64,000 nt of DNA. Source: Polystyrenella longa. Its GTDB lineage: Bacteria > Planctomycetota > Planctomycetia > Planctomycetales > Planctomycetaceae. A program made the translations under genes and the position numbers. Positions 16,947 through 27,656 of this stretch are shown piece by piece. Location of the stretch: the NCBI RefSeq assembly GCF_007750395.1, contig NZ_CP036281.1, forward strand, positions 4,425,001 to 4,489,000, written 5' to 3'. Each line of letters starts with the position of its first letter. Positions within the stretch are counted from its first letter, which is position 1. The notes under the pieces are model-generated. The model was not told the origin of the DNA. It ran no database searches and saw only the letters and a program-made list of their open reading frames with translations.

Positions 16947-19326
16947 AAATAATCATTTCCTGACGGAGATGAGCCGATTCCAGCATTTCGTTCGTGCTGG
17001 TTGGATCGATATCGCGGCACCCTCGGGTGAGCGTCTCCCCCATTTCGCGAAGCTGGTCTTTCCATTCCCCATCGGTGAGACCGGGAGGAGTGACTTGTTC
17101 AAACTCTTCCAGCAGCAGAATGAGTCGTAACAGATGCTTGAAAATAATACCTTCCTGTTTGACCAGGTCGCGACCACTGACATACTTGTTGAAGTCCGCG
17201 TTAAACGTAAGAAAATCCCCCGCGCACCAGACGGGAGTAATGCGGAAATCGCGAACTCTCGGGAAGTCGGAATGAAATAGCATCCGTAACTTATCGGCGA
17301 AGGGAATCGGCCAGCGGCGTTCTTCGAACGGAATGTCATCGTCTCGCGAGGGATAGAGTTCATCATGTGCTGCCAACCCCCGCCTGATGACCTCCTGGTC
17401 AAGAAACTCACGAGCCAGATTTCCTGGCGGCATGACTTCAGGATAGGGGACCCTTACATTACGAGCTACTGAACCAGGCATTTCCAACACAGACTCAAAG
17501 GCCTGAATCCGTTCCTCCGGCTCCGCCTGAGCGAGTACTTCTGTCAGAAAGACGCCATAAAGCGGGTTGACGCTACGAAACTTCAGCAGCTGATGCATCT
17601 TCGATTGAGGATGTGCATATTGAGGAGCATAAATTTCCCGTTCGGGAACATCCTCCGTTTTTTTCTTCTTCTGTTTCGCTTCACCTGTTCCAGCGTCTTC
17701 GCGGGCTTCCATCAGTAGTGCCCCGAAAGTTCCCTGCGGTTTCTTGGCGGGTTCTTCTTCCTGCTTTTCTTCTTCTGTCTTTGGTTTTGGCGGGGGAGGA
17801 TCGAGTTTGACGTATTCACCGATCTCCAGACTGATCAGCATTTGTGTTAGCTCTTTCTCAGCCAGCTCGCGTTGTTTTGGTTCCATCAATCGAAGGGCGA
17901 TGAATTCTCGAATGCGACTGACATCTGGAGAAATAGTCAACAGATACGCGAGCAACCGCCAGGGCAGGGGACCATTCGAATACAGCTTTCCCGGAGGAGA
18001 GGTCTGCAATGTTTCGAATTGAGCTTCCGACCAGTATTGGAAAGTACTGCGACGGGTCGGGGCCTTCTTTTTCATTTTCTTCTTGGCTTTGATCAGCAGC
18101 GGGTCTTTGGTGTCTTCCGGAATCTGATCGTATTTCACTTTCCAGCGACTAATTTTGACGTCATCTTCGTGAGCCAGCGCGAATACGTACCCTTGTGTAT
18201 CAAACTGCGGTCGCCCCGCGCGGCCAAACATCTGATGAGCGCCGCTTGCTTCCATCAGCTTTTTCTTTTTCGGTGGCCCCTTCAACAATTCTGTCAAAAC
18301 AACCGACCTCGCAGGGAGATTGATTCCCGCTGCTAGCGTTTCGGTACAAACACAAACAGAGAGGAGCTTCTGCTGAAACAGATCCTCGACGATTCGCCGA
18401 AAGGAAGGAAGTACCCCGGCGTGGTGAACTCCTACGCCTCTAAGCAGAATCTGTTTAATTTTAGGCCCCGCTCCGTGAGAGAAATCATGTTTTTCCAATT
18501 CCTGATTGAGCCGTTCCCGTGTTGGTTTATCGACGAGATGTTTCCCCTTCAGATGCTCCGCGACGGACCAGCATTGTTCTCGATTAAAGCAGAATACCAA
18601 CGCGGGCGTTTTTCGATCCGCTTCGTCGCCGTCGGTCATCAGTTCCAATTGCTCGCTCAGCAGTTGATCTTCCACCCACTCATATCGGAGAGGAACTTTG
18701 CGTTCGAAGCTCTGCACAAGTTGGAGTCGACGTCCATGACTGAGCGTCAACCAGTTCAGGAACTCAGCCGTATTACCGACTGTCGCCGAGAGCAACATTA
18801 AGCGGATGTGCTTGGGAAGCAAGGTGAGGGACAGCTCCCAGACAATCCCGCGTTCCCGATCGGCGAAGTTGTGGAACTCATCCATAACGACCGAAGAAAC
18901 ATCTTTGAAATCAAAGGCCTCTGTATGCAGCAATCGGTTCAGCAGAATCTCCGCGACGACCACCAGGACTTTTGCGTTCGGATTGACACTTCGGTTGCCC
19001 GTGACCAGTCCGACGTCGTTGGGATCAAACCCCCAGAGAGCCGCTTTCTCCTGCAGCTCACGGAATTTTTGATCGGTTAATGCGATCAAAGGGGTAGTAT
19101 AGTAGGTCGTAGTGCCGGTTCGCAGTGCCTCGTAAATGGCAGCTTCAGCAATGAGAGTTTTCCCGGTACCAGTCGGGGCACATACCAAGACACCCGTCTT
19201 AGTACTGAACCAGGCGAGAAGCGCTTCTTCCTGAACGGGGTAAGGTTCGAACGGAAGCAAATCGAGATATTCAGAACAGAGTTCATCCCGTGAGACCGTC
19301 GGGTCGGGTGCATTAAATTCAGACAT
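16945..19326 (-). CDS. Ski2-like DEXH-box helicase
   Basis: The start is set at 19326 ([10 protein letters not shown], 793 residues); an upstream extension of 25 codons lacks family resemblance. The protein has helicase motif [10 protein letters not shown], motif II DEFH, motif III LSATVGN, and in the second RecA domain [12 protein letters not shown] (motif V) and [12 protein letters not shown] (motif VI), the pattern of Ski2/Mtr4/Brr2-type enzymes. An N-terminal Q-like segment ([11 protein letters not shown]) precedes motif I. A Lys/Glu-rich linker near 530-590 ([15 protein letters not shown]) separates the helicase core from an alpha-helical C-terminal region. It probably unwinds RNA or structured nucleic acid in the cytoplasm. 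Its start diverges from the aminotransferase gene. Confidence 0.92.
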   Translation of the reverse strand: MSEFNAPDPTVSRDELCSEYLDLLPFEPYPVQEEALLAWFSTKTGVLVCAPTGTGKTLIAEAAIYEALRTGTTTYYTTPLIALTDQKFRELQEKAALWGFDPNDVGLVTGNRSVNPNAKVLVVVAEILLNRLLHTEAFDFKDVSSVVMDEFHNFADRERGIVWELSLTLLPKHIRLMLLSATVGNTAEFLNWLTLSHGRRLQLVQSFERKVPLRYEWVEDQLLSEQLELMTDGDEADRKTPALVFCFNREQCWSVAEHLKGKHLVDKPTRERLNQELEKHDFSHGAGPKIKQILLRGVGVHHAGVLPSFRRIVEDLFQQKLLSVCVCTETLAAGINLPARSVVLTELLKGPPKKKKLMEASGAHQMFGRAGRPQFDTQGYVFALAHEDDVKISRWKVKYDQIPEDTKDPLLIKAKKKMKKKAPTRRSTFQYWSEAQFETLQTSPPGKLYSNGPLPWRLLAYLLTISPDVSRIREFIALRLMEPKQRELAEKELTQMLISLEIGEYVKLDPPPPKPKTEEEKQEEEPAKKPQGTFGALLMEAREDAGTGEAKQKKKKTEDVPEREIYAPQYAHPQSKMHQLLKFRSVNPLYGVFLTEVLAQAEPEERIQAFESVLEMPGSVARNVRVPYPEVMPPGNLAREFLDQEVIRRGLAAHDELYPSRDDDIPFEERRWPIPFADKLRMLFHSDFPRVRDFRITPVWCAGDFLTFNADFNKYVSGRDLVKQEGIIFKHLLRLILLLEEFEQVTPPGLTDGEWKDQLREMGETLTRGCRDIDPTSTNEMLESAHLRQEMII

Positions 19327-19508
19327 ATAAAATCGAGTCGCTTCCGAAGAGTGAACCTGTTTCGCAGAAAGTTGTCCAGTTGAGAGGACGCCATGAAACA
19401 AAAACTGGAAAGTAGAGTTTCATGAGATAACCCTAAAGACAGTTTAATCATAGAGAAAACCCTCAGCCGTCGCGACAGCGCACAGAAACGAATCAAGGCA
19501 GGACGAGA

Positions 19509-20672
19509 ATGTTACTTGAAGAACGAACGGACACCATTTGGGATCGCTTCCGAAGCCAAATGCCTATTACCGAAAAATGGGCCTATTTCGATCACGCTGC
19601 CGTCGCCCCTATTACCCGGAACGCTCAGCAGGCGTTGCACCGCTGGACGGACCAGGCCGCCCTGGGAGCCATGCAGGGTTGGGGAGCCTGGCGGCAACAG
19701 ACGGAAGAAGTCCGCAATCTGGGAGCGACCCTCCTGGGGGCGAAAACGGAAGAGATCGCGCTCGTTCACAATACTACCGAAGGAATTAACTTCGTCGTGG
19801 AGGGCTTCCCCTGGAAAGAGGGGGACAACGTCGTCACGCTTTCGGGAGAATTTCCGACGAACTACATCCCCTGGCGCGAACTGAAAGCTAAAGGAGTCGA
19901 ACTCCGTGTTGTCCCGACCGACCGGGGACGCGTCAGCCTGTCGGAAATCGCCGAAGCTTTCGATGACCGCACCCGTCTGCTCACCCTTTCGTGGGTGAAC
20001 TACGTCAGTGGTTGGCGACATGACCTGAAAGCGATCTCTGACCTCACGCACAGCCGCAATGCTTACCTGATGGTCGACGCGATTCAAGGGTTGGGCGTTC
20101 TGCCAATTGATGTGGAATCAATGGGAATTGACTTCCTCTCCGCCGACGGACACAAATGGTTGCTTGGACCTGAGGGGGCCGGATTCTTTTATGTCAAACA
20201 GGATCTCTTAAACCTGCTCCGTCCGATCATGACTGGCTGGAACAGCGTGGAAGAAACCTGGAGTTTCGACAAACTGGATCGAGAACTCAAACAGAATGCT
20301 TCTCGCTACGAAGGAGGGACGGCCAACCATGGTTTGATTACCGCGCTCGGGGAGAGTTTGAAATTACTCTTGGACATCGGTGTCGACAATATCGAACAAC
20401 GTCTACTTGCACTCAACGAGCAGATTCGCTGCCGACTGGAACAAATCGGTGGGGAAGTTCTCAGCCCGCGTAAGTTCGAAAACCGTTCCGGAATTGTTTC
20501 CGTTCGTTTTGATCAGGTTGATGCATCCGCAATCCAACGCGCCTGCCGAGAGCAGGGGGTACTCGTGAATTCACGGGGAGGTGCCATTCGCATCAGTCCG
20601 CACCTTTATACGAATGGCGAAGAGATCGATCGATTAATCGACGCGATTGAATCCGCAACAGCATCGGCTTAA
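19509..20672 (+). CDS. Class V aminotransferase (cysteine desulfurase-like fold)
   Basis: The 387-residue protein is a fold-type I PLP enzyme. YFDHAAVAPI is the N-terminal signature of the NifS/CsdA-like group, HNTTEG binds the cofactor phosphate, D190 and Q193 in VDAIQG contact the ring, and K216 in SADGHKWLLGPEG is the Schiff-base lysine. No catalytic cysteine loop as in IscS/SufS is clear, so an isopenicillin-epimerase-like or other class V function is as likely as desulfuration. Its stop overlaps by four bases the end of the convergent MarR gene. It starts divergently from the helicase. Confidence 0.9.
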   Translation: MLLEERTDTIWDRFRSQMPITEKWAYFDHAAVAPITRNAQQALHRWTDQAALGAMQGWGAWRQQTEEVRNLGATLLGAKTEEIALVHNTTEGINFVVEGFPWKEGDNVVTLSGEFPTNYIPWRELKAKGVELRVVPTDRGRVSLSEIAEAFDDRTRLLTLSWVNYVSGWRHDLKAISDLTHSRNAYLMVDAIQGLGVLPIDVESMGIDFLSADGHKWLLGPEGAGFFYVKQDLLNLLRPIMTGWNSVEETWSFDKLDRELKQNASRYEGGTANHGLITALGESLKLLLDIGVDNIEQRLLALNEQIRCRLEQIGGEVLSPRKFENRSGIVSVRFDQVDASAIQRACREQGVLVNSRGGAIRISPHLYTNGEEIDRLIDAIESATASA

Positions 20673-21301
20673 GCCACAGGGCGTTCGCTCTGTTTTCCTG
20701 CCGTTTTCAGATACTCTACCGGTGCAGCAGGATGAGCAGAGGAGGTCAGCCTCAGGTGTAACTTACCCAGGAGGCTTAGCAACTGCTGGGATTCGTTCTG
20801 ATGTAAAGATGCAAACAATCGAGTGAGAAGTTGGTTGATTTGCCCCTGAACCTGACCGAGGATTTGTAGCGATTTCGTCGTCAGCAGCAGGTTCGATTTC
20901 CGTCGATCCGCCTGAGAGCGAATTCGGTAAACCCAACCATCGCGCCGCATCCGAGCGACCATCGCACTGATGTTCGCTTCGGACTGGCCGAGGCTCTGTG
21001 CCAGTTCGACCTGCGTACAGCCTTGGGGATGGGCGAGTGAAAGGGCTTTCAGAATCTCGATCCGGGCTTCGTTTAAATCGCTCTGATCGTAGACCAGCTG
21101 TAACTCTTCATCGATCTGCCCGAGAACTGTCCGCAACAGCAGGGTTGTTTCCTGCTCAACCGAATCAACAGGTTTCGTTGCTGCCGACTCCTGCGGAAAC
21201 GGGATCGACTGCCGATCTTCGGCGAAGGTATTCGAGAGCAAAGATTCCGGCGAATCCGCAAATGGATCCGGGGCTGCTTCTGCGTGTCGGTTCTGCTCCA
21301 T
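20669..21301 (-). CDS. MarR-family transcriptional regulator
   Basis: The start is placed at 21301 (MEQNRHAEAA, 210 residues), which has a GGAG-type ribosome-binding site; an ATG 33 bp further upstream is possible. After an acidic, probably disordered N-terminal 50 residues comes a MarR winged helix: LNEARIEILKALSLAHPQG, the recognition region CTQVELAQSLGQSEANISAMVARMRRDGWV, and the wing RIRSQADRRKSNLLLT with the conserved DRR. A C-terminal dimerisation helix follows (QINQLLTRLFASL). It is divergent from the sulfatase at 21560, with about 258 bp between starts, so it could control that gene. The effector is unknown. Confidence 0.88.
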   Translation of the reverse strand: MEQNRHAEAAPDPFADSPESLLSNTFAEDRQSIPFPQESAATKPVDSVEQETTLLLRTVLGQIDEELQLVYDQSDLNEARIEILKALSLAHPQGCTQVELAQSLGQSEANISAMVARMRRDGWVYRIRSQADRRKSNLLLTTKSLQILGQVQGQINQLLTRLFASLHQNESQQLLSLLGKLHLRLTSSAHPAAPVEYLKTAGKQSERPVA

Positions 21302-21559
21302 CGTCATCCACTCCGAACTGATTCTGCCGGGCAATTCACTGCTTTCGTGACCCGGAAATATTCCCTTAACCAGTTCATACTTCGGCTACGAAGGATCACT
21401 CTCTTGAGTGGGAATCGAGTTCGTCTGCATATTCCAGCAAAATTTTGGCATCGATGGCTGCTCTCTCTCCTCCGATGCGTTAATCTGGAGAAGATAGAAT
21501 TCTTTGCATTCATTCAACACTCACTATGCCCCGCTTCGTGGCGGGAAAGGATCGTATTG

Positions 21560-22996
21560 ATGCCATCTACTGCTCACTGGTCTTACTTTTCCTATTTCCT
21601 TGCTCACCTTCTGATATCCAGTGGAGCGGCGACGACATTACAGGCCCAATCAGCAGAGTCCAAATCGAACCAACCCAACATTGTCATCATCTTCTGCGAT
21701 GACTTGGGGTATGGTGATTTAGGCTGTTTCGGACACCCCACGATCCAAACCCCTCACCTTGATCGAATGGCGGCTGAGGGAATGAAACTGACGCAGTTTT
21801 ATTCCGCGTCACCTGTTTGTACCCCGTCTCGAGCCGCGTTGATGACGGGCAGGCTCCCCATTCGTAGTGGGATGTGCAGTAACACCAAACGGGTTCTCTA
21901 CCCCGACTCGGCAGGCGGTATTCCGGAATCAGAGGTTTTACTTCCGGAAGCACTCAAGGAGGCGGGTTACGCCACAGGTTGCTTTGGCAAATGGCATTTG
22001 GGGCATCTTCCCCAATTTCTGCCAACGAACAATGGCTTCGACGAATACTTTGGAATTCCTTATTCCAACGACATGGACCGGGCCGCAGACAGCCCTCGGG
22101 GACGGGCCGCTTTTAATGCTCCTGAAGTCGAGTACTGGAACAATCCCATCCTTCGGGGGACGAAAGAAATTGAGCGTCCCAGCCACCAACCCACCATCAC
22201 GAAACGGTATACGGAAGAAGCGATCCGATTCATCAAAGAAAACGAAGAGAACCCCTTCTTCGTATACCTCCCCCACAGCATGCCGCATATCCCACTCTTT
22301 CGCTCCGAGGATTTCGCAGGCAAAAGCCGTCGCGGTCTTTATGGAGATGTCATCGAAGAACTGGATTGGTCCGTCGGACAGATACTCCAGACATTGCGTG
22401 AACAGAATCTCGATCACAAAACACTCGTCTTTTTCACCAGCGACAATGGACCTTGGTTGACTCATGGTTTACAGGGAGGCTCTGCGGGTCTGCTGCGGGA
22501 TGGAAAAGGCTCTACTTGGGAAGGGGGAATGCGGGAACCATGCATCGCCTGGTGGCCGGGAACTATTCCTGCCGGAACATCCACCGCCGAACTGGGCAGC
22601 ACCATGGATCTCTACGTGACCAGCATCAACCTGGCAGGAGGAAAAGTTCCCGACGACCGGCCTGTCGATGGTTACGACCTGACTAAAGTGATTAAAGAGA
22701 ACAGCAAAAGCCCCCGGGAAGTCATGTACTATTACCGCGGCCAGCGGCTAATGGCGATTCGCAAAGGTCCCTGGAAAGCGCATTTCATGACCCAGGCTTC
22801 TTATGGACAACGAGAACCCGTCGTCGAAGAAACGCCTGTTTTGTATCATTTGGAATACGACCCCAGTGAAGTTCATAACGTCGCCGAACAACATCCTGAA
22901 GTTATTGCTGAACTCACGGAGTTGGCGGAACAACATAAATCGGGAGTGGAAGTCGTTCCCTCGCAATTGGAACTTCGACTGGGCAAGACCGAATAA
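21560..22996 (+). CDS. Secreted arylsulfatase (formylglycine Cys type)
   Basis: The start at 21560 is preceded by AAAGGA at a good distance and followed by a signal peptide ending near AQA/QS (about residue 30). Upstream codons of the same frame overlap the regulator gene and are not protein-like. The 478-residue enzyme has IIFCDDLGYGDLG (D47, D48 metal ligands), CTPSR at 87-91 (the formylglycine site), GKWHLGH with the catalytic Lys/His, and FFTSDNGPW further on. The layout and the long C-terminal subdomain fit arylsulfatase A-like family S1. It probably desulfates extracellular polysaccharide. A PPIase gene follows 59 bp later on the same strand. Confidence 0.94.
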   Translation: MPSTAHWSYFSYFLAHLLISSGAATTLQAQSAESKSNQPNIVIIFCDDLGYGDLGCFGHPTIQTPHLDRMAAEGMKLTQFYSASPVCTPSRAALMTGRLPIRSGMCSNTKRVLYPDSAGGIPESEVLLPEALKEAGYATGCFGKWHLGHLPQFLPTNNGFDEYFGIPYSNDMDRAADSPRGRAAFNAPEVEYWNNPILRGTKEIERPSHQPTITKRYTEEAIRFIKENEENPFFVYLPHSMPHIPLFRSEDFAGKSRRGLYGDVIEELDWSVGQILQTLREQNLDHKTLVFFTSDNGPWLTHGLQGGSAGLLRDGKGSTWEGGMREPCIAWWPGTIPAGTSTAELGSTMDLYVTSINLAGGKVPDDRPVDGYDLTKVIKENSKSPREVMYYYRGQRLMAIRKGPWKAHFMTQASYGQREPVVEETPVLYHLEYDPSEVHNVAEQHPEVIAELTELAEQHKSGVEVVPSQLELRLGKTE

Positions 22997-23055
22997 ACTG
23001 AACGACACCCAAGCACCCACTCATTGGCCACCACAATTCACACGGAAGTAATACA

Positions 23056-23982
23056 ATGAACGGTAAAATGGCATTTCGATCCGCTCGGTGGATTGCAATG
23101 ACGTTCCTGATTCTGGGGATGCTCGCCTGGTCATCCAGCGTGATGGCGCAAAACAACAAACCACTGGTGCAGGTGAATGGAACCACGATCACTGAACGAG
23201 ATTTGCAACTCCAGTTCCTCACGCGGAATATACCAGCGGAACAGCAGCTGGAATTACGAGAATCTTTTCTCAACGACCTCATCGAACAGCGATTGATTCA
23301 GGAATACCTGCAAGAAGAGAAAGTTCAAGTTAATAAAGTGCGCGTTGAAGAATCATTATCGCGAGTTTATAAAATCATCCGAGAAGCTGATCGAGACCCC
23401 GTAGAGGTTCTGGAACGACTGGGACTCAACGAGCAAATGCTGCGCGACGAATTGATGCTGCCTCTCGCCTGGCAGGTGCATCTCGAAGAAAAAGTTTCTT
23501 CAGACAAGCTCCGCGAGTTCTATGTACAACAGGGACGCTATCGTCAGTTTGATGGAACCAAACTTCACCTGCGGCAGATTTTTCTGAAATTAAGAACGGC
23601 CGATGCCGTAGACGAAATGGTCGAGCGAATGAATCAGATTGCTCAACAGATCTCCGACGGAAAGATCGACTTCGGGGACGCCGCTCGTAAGTACTCCGAA
23701 GCTCCGACTGCCGCTCAAGGTGGCGATCTTGGTTTCGTTCCTTATGAAGGTGTGATGCCGCTCTCAATTACCGGCCCCGCCTTTGCGCTACAGAAAGGGG
23801 AACTCAGCGAACCCTTTGTTTCCCCATTCGGAGTCCACTTGATTCAGGTCGTCGATGAGAAACCAGGCGATCTCAGTCTGGAAGATGTTCGAACCGAGGT
23901 TTGGAACGCGATGAGCGAATCAGTTTGGAACGACATAGTCTCCCATCGACGCGATGAAGCCGACATCGAGTGGATCAAGTAG
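23056..23982 (+). CDS. Exported parvulin-type peptidylprolyl isomerase (SurA/PrsA-like)
   Basis: The 308-residue protein has a signal peptide (about 1-32). It then has a SurA-like N-terminal chaperone domain (VNGTTITERDLQLQFL, a long helix set to about 150) and one PPIC rotamase domain at roughly 172-275, marked by LHLRQIFLK, FGDAARKYSEAPTAAQGGDLGFV and FVSPFGVHLIQVVDE. It should act in the periplasm on folding of exported proteins. It lies 59 bp behind a secreted sulfatase and may be co-transcribed with it. The gene converges on the export adaptor gene with only 22 bp between stops. Confidence 0.93.
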   Translation: MNGKMAFRSARWIAMTFLILGMLAWSSSVMAQNNKPLVQVNGTTITERDLQLQFLTRNIPAEQQLELRESFLNDLIEQRLIQEYLQEEKVQVNKVRVEESLSRVYKIIREADRDPVEVLERLGLNEQMLRDELMLPLAWQVHLEEKVSSDKLREFYVQQGRYRQFDGTKLHLRQIFLKLRTADAVDEMVERMNQIAQQISDGKIDFGDAARKYSEAPTAAQGGDLGFVPYEGVMPLSITGPAFALQKGELSEPFVSPFGVHLIQVVDEKPGDLSLEDVRTEVWNAMSESVWNDIVSHRRDEADIEWIK

Positions 23983-24004
23983 TTCGAAAAGAAAGTTTAG
24001 AAGT

Positions 24005-25231
24005 TTATTCTTCGATTTCCACCCGAGCCTGATCCGTCAGTTCTGAGTCCGGTGCCAGTATGACCTGATCGCGACTTTCTATTCCCTTTAAGATCTCGAC
24101 TTCGAAGTCATTCATCAGGCCTGTGTCTACTTCTGTTTTCATGGCTTTGCCATTACGCACGACGAAGAGCGACCAATTGTTGTTGAGGTCGCGAAAGAGG
24201 CTCGTTCGTGGCACTATCAAGGTATCGTCGCGTTCTTCCGTGATGATACTCACCCGCAGCCGATAGTCGATGCCCAGCTTTTTGTTAAGTTCCTTCTCGA
24301 TCTCCAAGAGTGGTTTTTCAAACTGAATAATGACCAGTACCCGCTGCTCTTCGACTCCCAGCGACGATACCTTCGTGAAACCCTGTGGATAAATCTTGGT
24401 CACCTTACCGTTGATTTTCGCATCACCTACCGTCGGGCCTTCGATTTCAACCGCATCGCCCACTTCGATCTCAACAGCCTGTTGCGTCAGCACTTCCGCC
24501 TCGACTTCCAGTTTGTCCATCTCGCCAAGTTCCAACAGCACTTCTCCCGCCTGCATCACTTTTTCGTTGGAGACATGCCGTTTCAGCACGGTTCCGGAGA
24601 CAGGAGTTTTAATGACTGACCGGTTCAGGTCCCGTTGATCTCGCAGACGTTCATCTTCCGAATTTATCTTGGCAATTAGCATGGCGGTCTGAATCGCCTG
24701 TATCGACCGCCAGGTTAACACGTCCGTCCGATGGTCCACGCGACTTTCAAATTGTGCTAACTCGGATGCTCCCAGGTCTGATTCGGAGATCGCCTTTTTC
24801 TCCGCCAATTCACTGACGCGCTCGTACTCTCGCTCCTCATACTCAAACTTAGCCAGACTCGCATTAATCTGCTCCTGGGCCGCCTCCACAGCCAAATTGA
24901 TTGACTTGACCACTTCAACAAACTGATTCACTTGTGCGTCGCTCGCTTTGAGATCGGTTTCCAGATCATCGTCGTCCATTTGAGCCACTTGCTGGCCCGA
25001 TTTCACCTGATCACCTTCTTCGAGTTCGATCGGCATGATTCGCCCCGTCAGCGGCATCGTAATTTCGTGAATCTCAGGAAGACGGGTTTTGGCACGTTCT
25101 TCAATAAAAGCGCGAATGGTCCCCTGGCGAACAGTCGCCACTTCGACCAGCATGCCTGATTGCAAATATAACCAGTAACCAAACGCGGCAACGGCGACGA
25201 GAACGACAAAGATAATTAAGAAACGTTTCAT
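24005..25231 (-). CDS. HlyD/MacA-type periplasmic adaptor subunit
   Basis: The 408-residue protein has one N-terminal membrane helix (about 5-23) and the classic adaptor plan: a lipoyl/barrel-sandwich half (GRIMPIELEEGDQVKSGQQVAQMD), a long helical hairpin (about 85-195), the returning half (NRSVIKTPVSGTVLKRHVSNEKVMQAGEVLLELGEM), then a beta-barrel and membrane-proximal domain with TLIVPRTSLFRD. It is the last gene of the ATPase/permease/adaptor set, 43 bp behind the permease. The three should form a tripartite-type exporter of the DevBCA/MacAB kind; no TolC-like gene is in the window. Confidence 0.93.
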   Translation of the reverse strand: MKRFLIIFVVLVAVAAFGYWLYLQSGMLVEVATVRQGTIRAFIEERAKTRLPEIHEITMPLTGRIMPIELEEGDQVKSGQQVAQMDDDDLETDLKASDAQVNQFVEVVKSINLAVEAAQEQINASLAKFEYEEREYERVSELAEKKAISESDLGASELAQFESRVDHRTDVLTWRSIQAIQTAMLIAKINSEDERLRDQRDLNRSVIKTPVSGTVLKRHVSNEKVMQAGEVLLELGEMDKLEVEAEVLTQQAVEIEVGDAVEIEGPTVGDAKINGKVTKIYPQGFTKVSSLGVEEQRVLVIIQFEKPLLEIEKELNKKLGIDYRLRVSIITEERDDTLIVPRTSLFRDLNNNWSLFVVRNGKAMKTEVDTGLMNDFEVEILKGIESRDQVILAPDSELTDQARVEIEE

Positions 25232-25274
25232 TGATCAGTGCCTGACAAGGAGAGAGGGAACGAGACCGTTAACC

Positions 25275-27656
25275 TTACTCTTTAACATTCAATGCCGCAG
25301 TCCAGTCAAGTCGATCAATCGATCGTTTTAACGGTACATGCGCCAACAAGGTAAAACCGATTCCCACCGCAATCGTGATGAGAATTGAACGAGGAGCGAT
25401 TACAAATGGAATCCGGAACAAATCGGTCCCCATGCTCTCACATAAAAGCCAACCCAGCCCAATGCCCAGGGGGAGCCCGACCAGTAGACCAATGACATTC
25501 AGCACGAGCGATTCCTGCAGGAACATACTCGCAATCTCCCGGGTCGTATAACCCAGTACGTGTAATGTCGCAATTTCCTGTTCCCGTTCGGAGAGAGAGA
25601 TCAGTGAAGAGTTCAACACCGAACCGAAGAAAATCATACCGGCGAAGACAATCGTAATGCCAAGAGAAATCATCAACTGGCCCGTCATCGTTACTTCCAG
25701 CAATTCCTTATCGTGGCGGGCAGAGGAAACAGACTGAACTCCTGGTGTATTCTTTAACTCACGAAGAAACTCATTCTCGACTTTCTTATTACGGACCGTC
25801 TTAAGTTGAATCGAACTAACTGATTCTTCATTGTCGACCAGACGATTGAGATAATCGATGTTCACATAAGCAGACAGACCCAGGTAAGAATTAATAATCC
25901 CCGCGACGGGCACCGCTCGTACTTCCTGTTCCCGTTCGGTGGGTTCGAAGTGGAGAATATCTCCCTCCGTGACATGCAAAATCTCCGCCAGACGTTTCGT
26001 CAGCAGTAAACCAACCGGCGGCAATTCCTGTCTTTCCCCGTCGACATTCATCGGGACCGTCAATTGAGAATGATTTATCAGGCCCGTAACCGAAACTTTT
26101 TTCTCATGATGCTCATACCGCAGTTTACAGGGAACATTCAAGATAGGTTCGGCGTAATCCACTCCCGGCATCCGTCTTGTTTCGAGATAAGCGGAGTAGC
26201 CTCGCGGGTCTTTAAAGCTGATTTCATAATCATTTACCAGCACTTTGGAAAACTGGAAGTCCATCATTTCATCCATGCTGTCGTGCATCGCCATCACAAT
26301 CATCAACAGCATCGCTCCCATACTGGCGGCGAAGATACCGGCCAGAGAACGCATTCGATTGCGGGCAATGCCACGCAATGAGAACTGCGTCTGCAATCGG
26401 AAAGACTTCCACAAGGTCGTCCATTTCTCCAACCAGATGCGTCTTCCCTGAATGGGTGGTTTGGGCCGCATCGCTTCGGCAGGAGAGAGCTTCATCACTT
26501 TTTTCACACCGCGTATCGATCCCAGAATCGAAAACAACAGGCTGATCAACACGCCCGTCATTAGAATTCCCGGATAAGGCCGATTGATCAATCGCGGAAA
26601 TTCAAAATAAGTGGAGTAAACATTCGTCGTGATAATGCCCGCAAACCAATATCCCAGAATGGATCCTGCGATCCCACCGCATAAACCGATCACCCCACCG
26701 AACTTCAAATAGTGTGAGAGGATCTCTCGATTCGTGTAACCGATTGCTTTTAATGTTCCCACCACAGTTCGTTGCTGTTCCACCAACCGGAGCATCAAAA
26801 CATTAAGAATAATGGCCGCGACGGAAAGAAAGATCCCCGGCAGAATAATAACCACCGTTTTCAGGTTCTCGATTTCGCTAGAGAGAAAGAAGTGAGACGA
26901 CTGATCTTCCAGTGGCGTGACTGCAGAAACTCCATAGGGATCCAACACCTGCTCGATCCGGTCGAGTACGTCATCAGGATGTTCCCGATACGATTCATCC
27001 AACAAGCCGACCACCTGGTTACACGCCTCTTGATAATTAAACAGGTCTTCCGCCAGACTCTCTTTGATATAAAAAATACCGGAATTCGCCGGATCAGGAA
27101 TAAGCCCTCCCCCTCCAACAACATAGACATACTCTGAACTGAGAGCCGTTCCGACGATATAAAATTGTTCCTTACGTTCATTCAGGATCAGTTCTATGTG
27201 GTCGCCTGGTTTCAGGTTTCGTTCCCGGGCGAACGAGTCATTCAGAATTATTTCCGGGTGAAGCGAATCCGTGAAGTAGCTCCCTTTGCGGATAACAATA
27301 TTATTGATAATCGGTGACGGCTCTGCAGGAAGCGACAGCACTTGTCCCGACACAGGACGATCGACACTGGGCAAATCAACGGTGACAGGAAACAGAATTC
27401 GCGGTCGAAACTCGGAGACACCTTTAATGTCGTGCAACTGATTCAGTTCAATCGTGGGCATCTTTTTCAGACTGACCGTGAAATCGGCCATTCGGCACTG
27501 GCTGTAATAGATGCGGCGCGAGGTTTCCAGATTGAAGTAGAGAGAGGCCATTCCCACAAAAAAGAGCACACCCGCCCCGATAATGCCGATGATCGCCGCC
27601 AGCATTCCCCGGGAAGATTGCATTTCCCGCCATAGTTTTCGGTCGAGTGGTTTCAC
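25275..27656 (-). CDS. Large FtsX-like ABC permease with duplicated FtsX units
   Basis: This 793-residue permease contains two FtsX-type units. The first has a helix at about 20-42, an extracytoplasmic domain and three helices around 265-385. The second repeats this, with a helix at about 430-455, another outer domain and three helices in 660-785. The coupling segments RTVVGTLKAIGYTNREI and EQEIATLHVLGYTTREI follow the same position in each half. It starts with GTG in a GTGA overlap with the stop of the ATPase gene, so translation is coupled. Double-length permeases of this kind usually work as a single polypeptide with an ATPase dimer. The substrate is unknown. Confidence 0.92.
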   Translation of the reverse strand: MKPLDRKLWREMQSSRGMLAAIIGIIGAGVLFFVGMASLYFNLETSRRIYYSQCRMADFTVSLKKMPTIELNQLHDIKGVSEFRPRILFPVTVDLPSVDRPVSGQVLSLPAEPSPIINNIVIRKGSYFTDSLHPEIILNDSFARERNLKPGDHIELILNERKEQFYIVGTALSSEYVYVVGGGGLIPDPANSGIFYIKESLAEDLFNYQEACNQVVGLLDESYREHPDDVLDRIEQVLDPYGVSAVTPLEDQSSHFFLSSEIENLKTVVIILPGIFLSVAAIILNVLMLRLVEQQRTVVGTLKAIGYTNREILSHYLKFGGVIGLCGGIAGSILGYWFAGIITTNVYSTYFEFPRLINRPYPGILMTGVLISLLFSILGSIRGVKKVMKLSPAEAMRPKPPIQGRRIWLEKWTTLWKSFRLQTQFSLRGIARNRMRSLAGIFAASMGAMLLMIVMAMHDSMDEMMDFQFSKVLVNDYEISFKDPRGYSAYLETRRMPGVDYAEPILNVPCKLRYEHHEKKVSVTGLINHSQLTVPMNVDGERQELPPVGLLLTKRLAEILHVTEGDILHFEPTEREQEVRAVPVAGIINSYLGLSAYVNIDYLNRLVDNEESVSSIQLKTVRNKKVENEFLRELKNTPGVQSVSSARHDKELLEVTMTGQLMISLGITIVFAGMIFFGSVLNSSLISLSEREQEIATLHVLGYTTREIASMFLQESLVLNVIGLLVGLPLGIGLGWLLCESMGTDLFRIPFVIAPRSILITIAVGIGFTLLAHVPLKRSIDRLDWTAALNVKE

